Below, piece by piece: positions 1 to 7,579 of a stretch of DNA of 32,309 bases. The notes under the pieces were generated by a model. That model did no database searches and was not told where the DNA came from. It saw nothing but the letters and a program-made list of their open reading frames with translations. This DNA is from Lentimicrobiaceae bacterium (GTDB taxonomy: Bacteria; Bacteroidota; Bacteroidia; Bacteroidales; F082), in NCBI GenBank assembly GCA_015061365.1, contig SUWS01000033.1, forward strand, positions 1 through 32,309. The letters are read 5' to 3'. The translations under genes and the position numbers were made by a program. Position 1 is the stretch's first letter, and each line of letters opens with the position of its first letter.

Positions 1-463
1 AGCAGAAATGTGCAGGCAAGGCTGTTATAGCTCTGGACACACCTACTGACATATAATCTTCCACGTTACCGAAAAGATACAGCACATTCTCAAAAGCCGC
101 GAAGCCCATCGAGACGCAGACCGCATATACGATGCCGTCCATCTTCTCGTCGAAGTATTTGTTTCTTCTTACGACGAGCCATAATATAAAAAGCTTGGCA
201 GCCTCCTCCGGTATGGCAGCGCCGAAAAAGGAGATTCGTATCGCATCAGCAACGGTAACTACATCATGAGAATACAAACCTAATATTTCTGATGGCACTG
301 AGACCGCAAACGACAGAGGAGCCGACAGCAATCCGAGCAGGAAGGCTCTGATCAATTGCCCTACAGGTTCTGGCGACATCTTATCCTTACGGTTGATATA
401 TATAATGAGAAGAAGCACTGGTATAAGTGCCATACTGAATATCGAGATTGTTTGTGAGGACAT
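1..463 (-). CDS. PrsW-type intramembrane protease, N-terminal part (runs off the window)
   Basis: Translating the minus strand from the ATG at 461-463 gives about 154 residues with no stop before the window edge, so the C-terminus is missing. The N-terminus is a membrane helix (IFSMALIPVLLLIIYI). Later come the PrsW-family signatures: PEEAAKL at about residues 85-91, the FDEKMDGIVYA block, GFAAFEN, and RAITALPAHF at the edge. In this family the paired glutamates and the later E and H residues form the active site of a multi-pass membrane protease. The family includes B. subtilis PrsW, which cleaves an anti-sigma factor. The target here is unknown. The gene is 202 bp downstream of the TIR gene ending at 666, so co-transcription is possible but not shown. 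The family call is firm. Confidence 0.85.
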   Translation of the reverse strand, partial: MSSQTISIFSMALIPVLLLIIYINRKDKMSPEPVGQLIRAFLLGLLSAPLSFAVSVPSEILGLYSHDVVTVADAIRISFFGAAIPEEAAKLFILWLVVRRNKYFDEKMDGIVYAVCVSMGFAAFENVLYLFGNVEDYMSVGVSRAITALPAHFC

Positions 464-665
464 GGTTTTATGTTTTAAAATATCATTAAAGCAACATTTC
501 TAAAAATAGATAAAGACTGCATTTACAAAGCATCTAAAGTTACAGTAGTAACAACTACGTCTCCAAGTAATGCAGGGATTTTCTTCCAGTATCAAGAATA
601 AGAATATTTCCAAATTTTATTGTAAGTTGTGAATTATTTATATTGTATGTTCTATTCATTATAAA

Positions 666-1970
666 TCATATAAACCATATAAACAACATGTAATAAATAA
701 AACAAAAAACTGCTATTATTAGGAAATGAGAAACAGCCGTACTCCATTCCAAGTCTTGTATGCTATTATTTTTCAAAACAGCAAAAGCAGAAACACCATT
801 CTTTCGAATGAGAAGAACAACTATAGAGAATATTATTAACGGAAGAATAAAAATCATCACCTCAAGACCAAAATCCAAGCATATAAAGAAGCAGAACAAC
901 AGCGAGAGTATAAATCCTAAAGGATTATTTTTTAATATACAATACCCCCACTCAATAGCAAAATAAGCCGATGCAATTGAAGAATAATCAGCCCCAATTT
1001 CAAGAAACAAACCCAATGCAGAAAATGCCACTATTATACCGACAATATATAATACATTCACAATCCAATGCTTTTTTGACATTGCTTCCTTAAGTTCCGT
1101 CCATTCTCGTACAAAGACTTTTTTTAATGAAAGTCTATTTGACGTTCTCGTTCGATATAGTTTCTTATCTTTGTCAAAAGTGCCCTCTTCCTTTGTTGTC
1201 TTCTCTTGTTCTGCTATCTTTTTCTCAAAATTCCTAATTTTCTCGTACAAATCCGAAATCTCGGTTTCCAATTCAGTAATTTTCCTGTCTTTTACTTCTA
1301 ATTCCTTGCCATCTATTTGTTTGTTTCTATTAACTATTCCGATAAGACATTTCTTCTCTGTTTCATCAGATAATCGTTCAATTTCTATAATAAGTTTCTT
1401 TCTTACGACTTCCAATTCCGAGGTTTTTAGTTCAAAGTCATCTATCTGGCTCTTTATCGCTTTAATCTCTTTTTCCAACAGTTCTCTTTTCTTTGTATTC
1501 TCAACTTCCTCTCTCTTTTTTCTTTCCTGTTCCTGTTTTTCAAATATATGATGCTTCACTGCTTCGACTAGATCTTTTATTCCTTTCTCAGGATTTTTTT
1601 CATAATCCAAATAATCCAAGTCGGCTATCCTCAACATAACCGAGCGATCATACTTTGATGCATCTATACGAACAGGTATTATTTTCTTATCCATCTCATG
1701 TGCACAGGCAATCTCCTTTCGAGTCCATGGAGAACTATTGGAATTTATAGTTGACAAAAACACAAAAATTTCAGATGCTTCAATATTAGCGACTATCTTA
1801 TCAGCAAAATCATCGCCATGATCTATGCCGTCTTCATCGAACCAATATGTTATTTCCGCTGAGGACAAGGCGTCTTTAATTTTAGAGACGACATTATCGG
1901 GAATGACATTCCTCTTCTCATCAACATAATCTTTCCTTGAATAACTAATAAAAACATCATATTTTTTCAT
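666..1970 (-). CDS. TIR domain - coiled coil - multi-pass membrane protein
   Basis: 434 residues. Residues 3-125 are a TIR domain opening with YDVFISYSRKD. The SSPWTRKEI motif carries E86 at the position of the catalytic glutamate in NAD-cleaving TIR domains. Residues about 140-265 are charged heptad-like coiled coil. Hydrophobic segments follow at about 303-325, 348-390 and 415-434. The TIR and coiled coil therefore face the cytoplasm on a membrane anchor. The TIR half is a close paralogue of the TIR at 5362-6855 (shared NVVSKIKDAL, HGDDF, SNSS.WTRKEI, LDYLDYEKNPE), but the C-terminus has been replaced: membrane helices here, a FISUMP domain there. It is the last TIR gene of block A, after the RyR gene. 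NADase activity is inferred from the family; the target is unknown. Confidence 0.9.
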   Translation of the reverse strand: MKKYDVFISYSRKDYVDEKRNVIPDNVVSKIKDALSSAEITYWFDEDGIDHGDDFADKIVANIEASEIFVFLSTINSNSSPWTRKEIACAHEMDKKIIPVRIDASKYDRSVMLRIADLDYLDYEKNPEKGIKDLVEAVKHHIFEKQEQERKKREEVENTKKRELLEKEIKAIKSQIDDFELKTSELEVVRKKLIIEIERLSDETEKKCLIGIVNRNKQIDGKELEVKDRKITELETEISDLYEKIRNFEKKIAEQEKTTKEEGTFDKDKKLYRTRTSNRLSLKKVFVREWTELKEAMSKKHWIVNVLYIVGIIVAFSALGLFLEIGADYSSIASAYFAIEWGYCILKNNPLGFILSLLFCFFICLDFGLEVMIFILPLIIFSIVVLLIRKNGVSAFAVLKNNSIQDLEWSTAVSHFLIIAVFCFIYYMLFIWFI

Positions 1971-2010
1971 AATCTACAAGCACATCACAAAAAACAAGCT
2001 TTTAAATTAC

Positions 2011-2048
2011 CTTTAGACTTTTGTCATTAGACTTTAGACTTTTGTCAT
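2011..2048. repeat. 17-bp direct repeat, two copies
   Basis: CTTTAGACTTTTGTCAT occurs at 2011-2027 and again at 2032-2048, a 21-bp period. The second copy supplies the stop codon of the RyR gene (2045-2047). Its first 13 bases recur at 24773-24785 in another non-coding gap. It belongs to the simple repeat vocabulary seen in several gaps of this window. Confidence 0.7.
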
Positions 2049-2503
2049 AACTTATAGAGATCCCAATCAATATCCAATTCATGTCCGCATTTAGAACAAA
2101 ATACATCATATATCGCAATAGGTGTCTTTATACCATTTTTCTCACATTTCGGACATTTCAAGTCGAAACTTGCGTTAAATATCTTTATCATCAATGTTCT
2201 ATATAAGTCGGTGTCTTTTCTCTTCACCAATTCATAACCTAACTTATACATCAGCTTGATTGTCTGCATCGCCATCTCTCTGTCGTATTCTTTCTCCGAC
2301 TCAGGCAGCTCACGATATGGCACCATGCAAGGATTCTGTTTTTTATCGTCATCGCGTTTCGGCCCGTAGGTCCAGCCTTCGTTCTTACGAGATAATGCCC
2401 AGATATCGTGTGCATTTTCAGCGATAGCTTCTCTCAATTCTGTCAGATTGTCAGGCAATTCAACTTCCGACAAGTCAATAGGTTTTGGATTATATTCTTT
2501 CAT
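2045..2503 (-). CDS. Free-standing RyR domain with C-terminal zinc ribbon
   Basis: 152 residues. Residues 7-105 match the RyR repeat (Pfam PF02026): PKPIDLSEVELP, REAIAENAHDIWA, EGWTYGPKRDD, MVPYRELPESEKEYDREMA, IKLMYKLGYEL. In eukaryotes this domain occurs in ryanodine receptors; its bacterial ligand is not established. C117, C120, C136 and C139 form a zinc ribbon. The protein is a paralogue of the C-terminal half of the 22681-23808 product, almost motif for motif, but without that protein's anti-sigma and C39-like parts. It starts 18 bp after the channel gene, and the TIR-membrane gene follows about 75 bp downstream. It may be a soluble sensor or adaptor of this block. The domain call is firm, the role unknown. 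Confidence 0.9.
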   Translation of the reverse strand: MKEYNPKPIDLSEVELPDNLTELREAIAENAHDIWALSRKNEGWTYGPKRDDDKKQNPCMVPYRELPESEKEYDREMAMQTIKLMYKLGYELVKRKDTDLYRTLMIKIFNASFDLKCPKCEKNGIKTPIAIYDVFCSKCGHELDIDWDLYKL

Positions 2504-2521
2504 ATTTCTCGTATTTTTTAT

Positions 2522-5203
2522 TTAACAATTTCTATCTATATCAACATTGTGAGCATTGTGTTTTTCTACAAGATGCAATATTCTCGGAATGGCGCTGTTA
2601 AGAGTCTCGTCATAACTCTTAGCTCCTGAATCTACTTTATTAAGATGTTCATACTCGCAGATATTCGGGTGAATACGATCGAGTCCTTCCTTATATTCTT
2701 TCTTTTTGGAATCATATTTTCCGTATGTTGTTTTAGAATATCTCTCTTTGTCTTTTTCCTTTGCTTTCAACTGCTCTAATAGTGTCAACTGCTCCCATTT
2801 TTTTGTACCTCCACTGTATTCAGATGCATATTTCTCTCTCCATTCATTTCTTTCGTCTCTATCTAACTTCTTATTCAATTTTTCAAATTCCTTATCAACA
2901 CTTTCATCGCAAGGAGAATAGCCAAATAAAAGCTGCTGCACATTCCACCTGTTATGCTCTGATATGGCGAGATTATCATTTCTCAACAATGGTTTCAACT
3001 TATTGATAAAATCAATATCATTTCTCAATAATACAATAATATTTGTATATGTAATACATTGTGAATTATCTGTCATGACACTTCTAATCTTGAGATAGAT
3101 AGAATCGACAAAATATCTGTTGGAGAACATTTTGTCGATAGACAACACTTTCCATGTATCTCTAATTTGTTTGTATGTCTCCTTATTAGACAGGTCGATG
3201 TCAGAGCCTGTTCCTCCGTTCACTCCTATATTATATGCTTCATTCACTAACATCGGCATAAGATATTCATGTTTCCTGTCGCTCATATATTCGCCGTATA
3301 ACATTCCGAACGGACGTAACTTTTTGTATCGTCTATCTTTTATGCCAGTATCTATAAGATTTCTGACCAAGTCGGAAGACTCTCTCTGATAGACCCAGAT
3401 CTCCTGCGCCTTCTTGTATATCTCAAGCGGCATGTACAAACTCGCTGCTATAGCCTGGTGCGTCTGCGTAAGACATATCGCGACAGTGAGCTTGGATTCT
3501 TTAACATAATCCTTATTTTCATCGGATATATTCCTCAGATACTGACGTACGCCCTTCGATTCCAATTCGCCTTTAACGAACTCTATCTCCACGTCGATGA
3601 AGTTTTGTCCGCCGCGACTGAGATGTCTCCATTTACAATGTGCCGACTGCATGGGATCCTCCCATTTGTATTCAGGATTTAAATACAACTTATCTTGATT
3701 TGCGTCAAAATAACGATGACGGGTAAGGGAGAACAGGTTGGAGTATCGTCCCATGAAGAAATCTTTTTCCTTATCGGCATTGGTGTCGATAAAGGTTATC
3801 CTCGTACGTCTCTTGTTTTTCAAGTCCTCACGTTCCCTGTCATTTACTACACTCTCCGCAGCGGAGTAATTCAAATAATGACATTGCAACAAGGCTTGCA
3901 CTCCCATCGCGACGCCCATCTTCGACATGCCTACTATAACAAAATGTACGTGCTCATCGCTATCCGCTTTTATTCCTTTTCCATCTAATGGAGTATAGGT
4001 AATAAGACTTCCGTCGCTATAATTTGAGGACGACTCAACCATGACCTTTCTCGCCCACGACTCGTATCTATTGAAAGGAATGAAGACTAAGTTAGTCTTA
4101 ATCTTCTCCGAGACATCAGAAAATTGAAATATAGAATACGTGGTCTGATATTCGAACATCACCTTGCAGACTTTTCTTTTAAACTTCTTATTTTCATTTT
4201 TATCTTTAAGACATTCTGCTATCAGGTTCACGCATTTCATATTCAAGGCATCGTGATAAGTCTCTCCTCCATCAAGCAATGTCGATTCTCCGAGTACATA
4301 AATTTCGGTTGCATATTTGAGATTTAGTTTCTCTATCTCTTCTTCTGAATCTCTTAACGCCTTATATATAACGACCTTCTTCAACTCTTCTTCTGTCAAA
4401 CGAGATGCAAGTTCTTCTCTTGCAGCATCGGCGTCTCTGCATGTCTGAAGTATTATGTATTTATTATCGCCTTCACATTTGAAATTGATTTCGTTGTTCA
4501 TTCTATTCGAAAGAAGATTCTTTATCACAGAGGACGCCACTTCATTGGAGCCGATCACAACAGCATATCTGTTTAAGCCAAAGGTTCTTTTATTATACCT
4601 CACCTTGCCTTTTGTCCATTGGTCTCTTCTTCTGTCGAACCAGCCTATCAATACCGCGACCAACAATCCGTTGAGTAAGATATAGCCAAACACGGCTATC
4701 GTTGCAGCCCAGTTACGTCCTGGCTTTGTTGTGGTCATATGTTGGTTACCAGGATCTATATAATGATAGAAGATCGTCCATAGCAAAGTAGGATTCTCCT
4801 GTTGTTTTTTGTACTCACATTCCAAGTGATTGTCAGAACATTCATACAAGGTATCTTGAAACAACATCTCTTTAGGAGATTTCTTCCAGCACATCATAGC
4901 ATACAAAACAAAAGGAACTACAAACACCACCAAGACCGACTTACGGAGGAAGTTGTCTCTCGCTAAATACCAGTCGAATTTTATTCTTTTGAGAACGAAT
5001 ATACATAAAATGAAAAAGATGTAAATTAGACCTATGACGCCTAATCCTATACCTATACGTTTCAAGATACAACAATTCTGAAATATGAATGTAAATATCA
5101 TTGTTATAATACTAGTAGCAATGATTAACCAGTCCAAGGCTGTGATTAGTTTAGATTTAATTTTTTTCATAATCATATATTTTTCAGTTTCTATTTTTTT
5201 CAT
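2522..5203 (-). CDS. CASTOR/POLLUX-like ion channel with tandem nucleotide-binding domains and RyR-like tail
   Basis: 893 residues. Hydrophobic helices lie at about 20-41, 50-71, 88-105 and 165-188. Between the last two is a pore-like segment, LLWTIFYHYIDPGN (141-153), resembling the W...DPG pore region of the CASTOR/POLLUX (DMI1) channel family. A first Rossmann/RCK-type domain begins at YAVVIGSNEVASSVI (about 213) and a second at HFVIVGMSKMGVAMG (about 420). The C-terminal region carries EHNRWNVQQLLFGYSP (about 749-764), a form of the RyR motif EHNRW...GW.YGP. This architecture implies a tetrameric cation channel gated by a cytoplasmic ring. Starts at 5203, 5176 and 5170 are all possible; 5170 (MKKIKSKLI) also looks good. 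It is followed closely by the RyR/zinc-ribbon gene. Channel identity is inferred from motifs; ion and ligand are unknown. Confidence 0.72.
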   Translation of the reverse strand: MKKIETEKYMIMKKIKSKLITALDWLIIATSIITMIFTFIFQNCCILKRIGIGLGVIGLIYIFFILCIFVLKRIKFDWYLARDNFLRKSVLVVFVVPFVLYAMMCWKKSPKEMLFQDTLYECSDNHLECEYKKQQENPTLLWTIFYHYIDPGNQHMTTTKPGRNWAATIAVFGYILLNGLLVAVLIGWFDRRRDQWTKGKVRYNKRTFGLNRYAVVIGSNEVASSVIKNLLSNRMNNEINFKCEGDNKYIILQTCRDADAAREELASRLTEEELKKVVIYKALRDSEEEIEKLNLKYATEIYVLGESTLLDGGETYHDALNMKCVNLIAECLKDKNENKKFKRKVCKVMFEYQTTYSIFQFSDVSEKIKTNLVFIPFNRYESWARKVMVESSSNYSDGSLITYTPLDGKGIKADSDEHVHFVIVGMSKMGVAMGVQALLQCHYLNYSAAESVVNDREREDLKNKRRTRITFIDTNADKEKDFFMGRYSNLFSLTRHRYFDANQDKLYLNPEYKWEDPMQSAHCKWRHLSRGGQNFIDVEIEFVKGELESKGVRQYLRNISDENKDYVKESKLTVAICLTQTHQAIAASLYMPLEIYKKAQEIWVYQRESSDLVRNLIDTGIKDRRYKKLRPFGMLYGEYMSDRKHEYLMPMLVNEAYNIGVNGGTGSDIDLSNKETYKQIRDTWKVLSIDKMFSNRYFVDSIYLKIRSVMTDNSQCITYTNIIVLLRNDIDFINKLKPLLRNDNLAISEHNRWNVQQLLFGYSPCDESVDKEFEKLNKKLDRDERNEWREKYASEYSGGTKKWEQLTLLEQLKAKEKDKERYSKTTYGKYDSKKKEYKEGLDRIHPNICEYEHLNKVDSGAKSYDETLNSAIPRILHLVEKHNAHNVDIDRNC

Positions 5204-5217
5204 ATTTTAAAATTTCG

Positions 5218-5232
5218 ACCGGCTTCGCCGGT
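5218..5232. other. Short hairpin before the channel gene
   Basis: ACCGGC-TTC-GCCGGT forms a 6-bp GC stem with a tight loop. Read on the minus strand it lies 15 bp upstream of the 5203 start, so it could affect translation of the channel gene or end some upstream transcripts. Confidence 0.5.
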
Positions 5233-5253
5233 ATTTATCTTTTTGTTATCCTG

Positions 5254-5279
5254 CCGTCGGGCTTTTAGATGCCCGACGG
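5254..5279. other. Strong 9-bp hairpin
   Basis: CCGTCGGGC, an 8-base loop, then GCCCGACGG: a perfect 9-bp GC-rich stem. It is the middle of three stacked palindromes in the 158-bp gap between the TIR-FISUMP gene and the channel gene. No T-run follows directly on either strand, so a processing or stability element fits as well as a terminator. Confidence 0.6.
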
Positions 5280-5314
5280 AAATAAATCAAATGAATTAAA
5301 TGAATCGGATGCGT

Positions 5315-5357
5315 GAGACGTATCAAATTCTCCTCTCGTCGAATTTTGATTCGTCTC
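5315..5357. repeat. Imperfect GAGACG inverted repeat
   Basis: GAGACG plus ATCAAA (5315-5327) pairs with TTTGAT plus CGTCTC (5345-5357) with one mismatch, 5 bp past the TIR-FISUMP stop codon. The GAGACG/CGTCTC core matches the palindromes at 29927-30111, so it is probably a member of a dispersed repeat family. Confidence 0.55.
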
Positions 5358-5361
5358 TACT

Positions 5362-6855
5362 TTATTCTGTGATGGGGCGTACTGTCAAGCCATAGCCACG
5401 ATAGTAGTTCCAATACACGTACTCGCCACCATTGTAGAAGTAGAGGTAGTACGCGTTGTAGTCGTTGTAGTCGTCGTTCGGCGTAGAACTCCAATAGAAG
5501 CCATAGTTACCATCACCGTAGAGCGATGTCCCGTAACGGTCGCCCGCAGCAGGAAGAAAGATGCTGTTGCCGTTTGGACCAGTAACATTATAACCATTAA
5601 CGTTATGTTGTTTCGTCCATTTCCACGTGCATTCATTTATTAATTCCTTTAATTCCATTTTTGTCGGCAATCTCCATGTACCTCCCCAATTCTTACGAAC
5701 AACGTCATATTGAGGGTTGCCTTTTATATCATTATATTTCTTACCGTATGTAACACTGTTATTTTTTGTATACTCAATCTTCGTTCTCACTTCTCCCCAA
5801 GCATAATAGTCACCGTAGTCTTCCGGCTTATTTGCACCAACGTTACAGGTAGCCCATTTCTTTCCAGATGGAAGACCGAGGTCAACGTACTCATGGCCGT
5901 TGATTGTATTGGATTTTTTATTTTTCTCTCTTTCCAAACGTTCCTGCTCTGCTTTTGTTTCAGATTCCTTGCGCTGTCTTTCTTTTTCAAGTTTAGACTT
6001 TAATAAAACAATCTCTTGTTCGGCCTTATCAACTTTTTCCTTTAAACCTAAAATTGTTTGATCTTTTGTTTTTATATCCTCTATTTTTGAACTGGCTTCT
6101 TTGTGAAGCTTCATAATTTCTTCTTTTAGCTCATCAGCAGTAGATTTTAACTCAATGATAATTTTATTCTTAGCTTCAATTTCAGCCTTATTCAAAAACA
6201 CATTTTCATTTACTATCTCAACAAGTCGCTTTCTTTGAGTTTCATCAGATATTTTTTCTACTCTCAGAAGCACACTCTTTCTAAAGACTTCAACCTCTAA
6301 TTCCTTTAGTTCTAATTCTTTTATTTTTGACTCGACTTCCTGTATTTCCCTCTTCAACAATTCTCTTTTTCTCAATTCCTCTTCCTTTTCCTTCTTTATT
6401 CTCTCTTGTTTCTGTTTTTCCTCCAAATAATGTTTCACGGTTTTAACCAAATTTTTAACACCTTCTTCTGGATTTTTTTCATAATCGAGATAATCAAGAT
6501 CCGATATTTTAAACATAACAGCACGGTCATATTTCGAATTATCTATACGGACCGGTATGATAGTCTTATCAAGTTCATGAGCAACCGAGATTTCTTTTCT
6601 TGTCCATTTCGAGCTATTCGAGTTCAGTGTAGAAAGGAAAATGAATATTTCCGAATCTTCAATATTGTCAACTATTTTCTCACCGAAATCATCACCATGA
6701 TGAATGCCATTCTCATCAAACCAAAATGAAATACCAGCTTCATCTAAAGCATCTTTGATTTTTGACACCACATTACCTGATATCACATTACCATTCTTAT
6801 CTTTATAATCTTTACGAGAATAACTAATAAAAACATCGTATTTATTTCGCTCCAT
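5362..6855 (-). CDS. TIR domain - coiled coil - FISUMP (C-type-lectin-like) domain
   Basis: 497 residues from the ATG at 6855. This start was chosen because residue 1 leads directly into NKYDVFISYSRKD, and because a good promoter (6877-6884) lies inside the longer reading frame that opens at 6900. The TIR domain spans about 4-125, with E88 in SSKWTRKEI. A long charged coiled coil follows (about 145-310). Residues 316-497 are a FISUMP-type domain: YVDLGLPSGKKWATCNVGA, YAWGE, NWGGTWRLPT, and a YWSSTP...LTVRPI ending. FISUMP domains usually occur on exported proteins; here there is no signal peptide and the domain is joined to a cytoplasmic TIR, so it may act as an intracellular recognition module. 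The last ~40 residues are packed with N, D and Y. TIR is paralogous to the 666-1970 product. Confidence 0.88.
   Translation of the reverse strand: MERNKYDVFISYSRKDYKDKNGNVISGNVVSKIKDALDEAGISFWFDENGIHHGDDFGEKIVDNIEDSEIFIFLSTLNSNSSKWTRKEISVAHELDKTIIPVRIDNSKYDRAVMFKISDLDYLDYEKNPEEGVKNLVKTVKHYLEEKQKQERIKKEKEEELRKRELLKREIQEVESKIKELELKELEVEVFRKSVLLRVEKISDETQRKRLVEIVNENVFLNKAEIEAKNKIIIELKSTADELKEEIMKLHKEASSKIEDIKTKDQTILGLKEKVDKAEQEIVLLKSKLEKERQRKESETKAEQERLEREKNKKSNTINGHEYVDLGLPSGKKWATCNVGANKPEDYGDYYAWGEVRTKIEYTKNNSVTYGKKYNDIKGNPQYDVVRKNWGGTWRLPTKMELKELINECTWKWTKQHNVNGYNVTGPNGNSIFLPAAGDRYGTSLYGDGNYGFYWSSTPNDDYNDYNAYYLYFYNGGEYVYWNYYRGYGLTVRPITE
5386..5493 (-). other. AAC/TAC/GAC-rich 3' segment resembling a DGR variable region
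   Basis: From the YWSST motif to the end of the FISUMP fold, the coding strand reads largely as AAC, GAC, TAC, CTC and TTC codons with fixed scaffold codons between them, ending in a conserved VRPI block. Target genes of diversity-generating retroelements show this pattern, because adenines in AAC codons of the template are mutated. No template repeat or reverse transcriptase was found in this window, and ordinary FISUMP tails can look similar. Confidence 0.35.
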
Positions 6856-6876
6856 AGGCAATAATTTAGGTATCCG

Positions 6877-6884
6877 CAAATGTA
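6877..6884 (-). promoter_or_regulatory. Bacteroidetes -7 box for the TIR-FISUMP block
   Basis: The minus strand reads TACATTTG, an exact TAnnTTTG match. Transcription would begin about 15 bases before the ATG at 6855. No clear -33 TTTG was seen. Confidence 0.55.
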
Positions 6885-6971
6885 TGAAAAAAAATAACAT
6901 AGGATAACAGAATCAATATAAAAGATATAATAAAATTTCATGTAAGAATAATTTAGTCTCAATTTTTTCTC

Positions 6972-6979
6972 TACCTTTG
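6972..6979 (+). promoter_or_regulatory. Bacteroidetes -7 box for the TerB-like gene
   Basis: TACCTTTG is an exact TAnnTTTG match and is followed by C. It lies 41 bp before the ATG at 7021 and is divergent to the promoter at 6877-6884. Confidence 0.6.
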
Positions 6980-7020
6980 CGCATCGATGTAAACAGTATT
7001 TATAACAAAAAAATATCATT

Positions 7021-7335
7021 ATGAACGCAAATGAATTTAAAGTAATGGCTTTGTTGTACGTTGCAAACATCGACGGCAACATAAAAGCAGAAGAAGTTAA
7101 AGCTATAATGGAGAAAACGGATAACACCACATTTGAGACTGTAAACAAGATGTTTTCCAAGATGAACGATGCAGATATTTTAGAATATATAAATGAGAAC
7201 AAGTCTGCCTTTATCAATTCAGAATCAGACCTTGAATCGTTGATTAACGATTGTCGTGCCATCATCTCTGCAGATGAGCGAAACACCGTCATGGAAGAAT
7301 ATATAGTAAAGGCATTGGAAAGAGTCTTAAGATAA
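7021..7335 (+). CDS. Small helical protein, TerB-like
   Basis: 104 residues, apparently all helical, with no signal peptide or membrane segment. The N-terminus, FKVMALLYVANIDGNIKAEEVKAI, has the LA..D..I...E...I pattern of TerB/DUF533-type proteins (acidic helical bundles linked to tellurite resistance and stress or phage defence). A second acidic helix pair contains ISADERNTVMEEYIV. The family assignment is tentative. It is the only plus-strand gene within the island and is a complete unit, with its own promoter (6972) and terminator (7359). It is divergent from the TIR-FISUMP gene and convergent with the TIR gene ending at 7580. The coding strand was chosen because the overlapping minus-strand frame (6783-7292) has no sensible composition. 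Confidence 0.75.
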   Translation: MNANEFKVMALLYVANIDGNIKAEEVKAIMEKTDNTTFETVNKMFSKMNDADILEYINENKSAFINSESDLESLINDCRAIISADERNTVMEEYIVKALERVLR

Positions 7336-7358
7336 GTCTTCTAAATTCAGTTGAAAAC

Positions 7359-7400
7359 AAAAAATCTCCTCATAATATTCATGGGGAGATTTTTTGTTTA
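7359..7400 (+). terminator. Rho-independent terminator
   Basis: AAAAAATCTCC (7359-7369) pairs perfectly with GGAGATTTTTT (7385-7395), an 11-bp stem with a 15-base loop and flanking A and T runs. It lies 24 bp past the TerB-like stop. The symmetric A/T flanks may make it work in both directions. Confidence 0.8.
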
Positions 7401-7429
7401 GCAGACCTTCTCGTCATGCTTTGAACGAA

Positions 7430-7516
7430 TTACCGGATCCGATGTCGTGAATGTTCTATCTGTGGATATTCTTCAGCCACGCAGAAAATCACAACAATTT
7501 TGCTGACGGATAACAT
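7430..7516 (-). pseudogene. Possible transposase N-terminal fossil
   Basis: A 28-codon minus-strand frame reads MLSVSKIVVIFCVAEEYPQI and then ends. The KIV.IFCV.EE start faintly resembles the N-terminus of IS982-type transposases. No further transposase motifs or terminal repeats were found. It is in the otherwise empty 244-bp gap between the TerB-like terminator and the next TIR gene. Weak call. Confidence 0.2.
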
Positions 7517-7579
7517 AGAGTTTAGTTCTTTTGTTTAATATCCTAAAGACATAAAACATATCGTATGACATATATAATA

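Noticed and set aside
5385..5636. 83-residue minus-strand frame rich in Thr
   Set aside because: It overlaps the FISUMP tail in another frame and consists of TTTTT-type runs made by the GAC/TAC repeats, so it is a shadow.
6783..7292. 169-residue minus-strand frame over the TerB-like gene
   Set aside because: Composition has no domain, and the plus-strand gene with its own promoter and terminator explains the DNA better.
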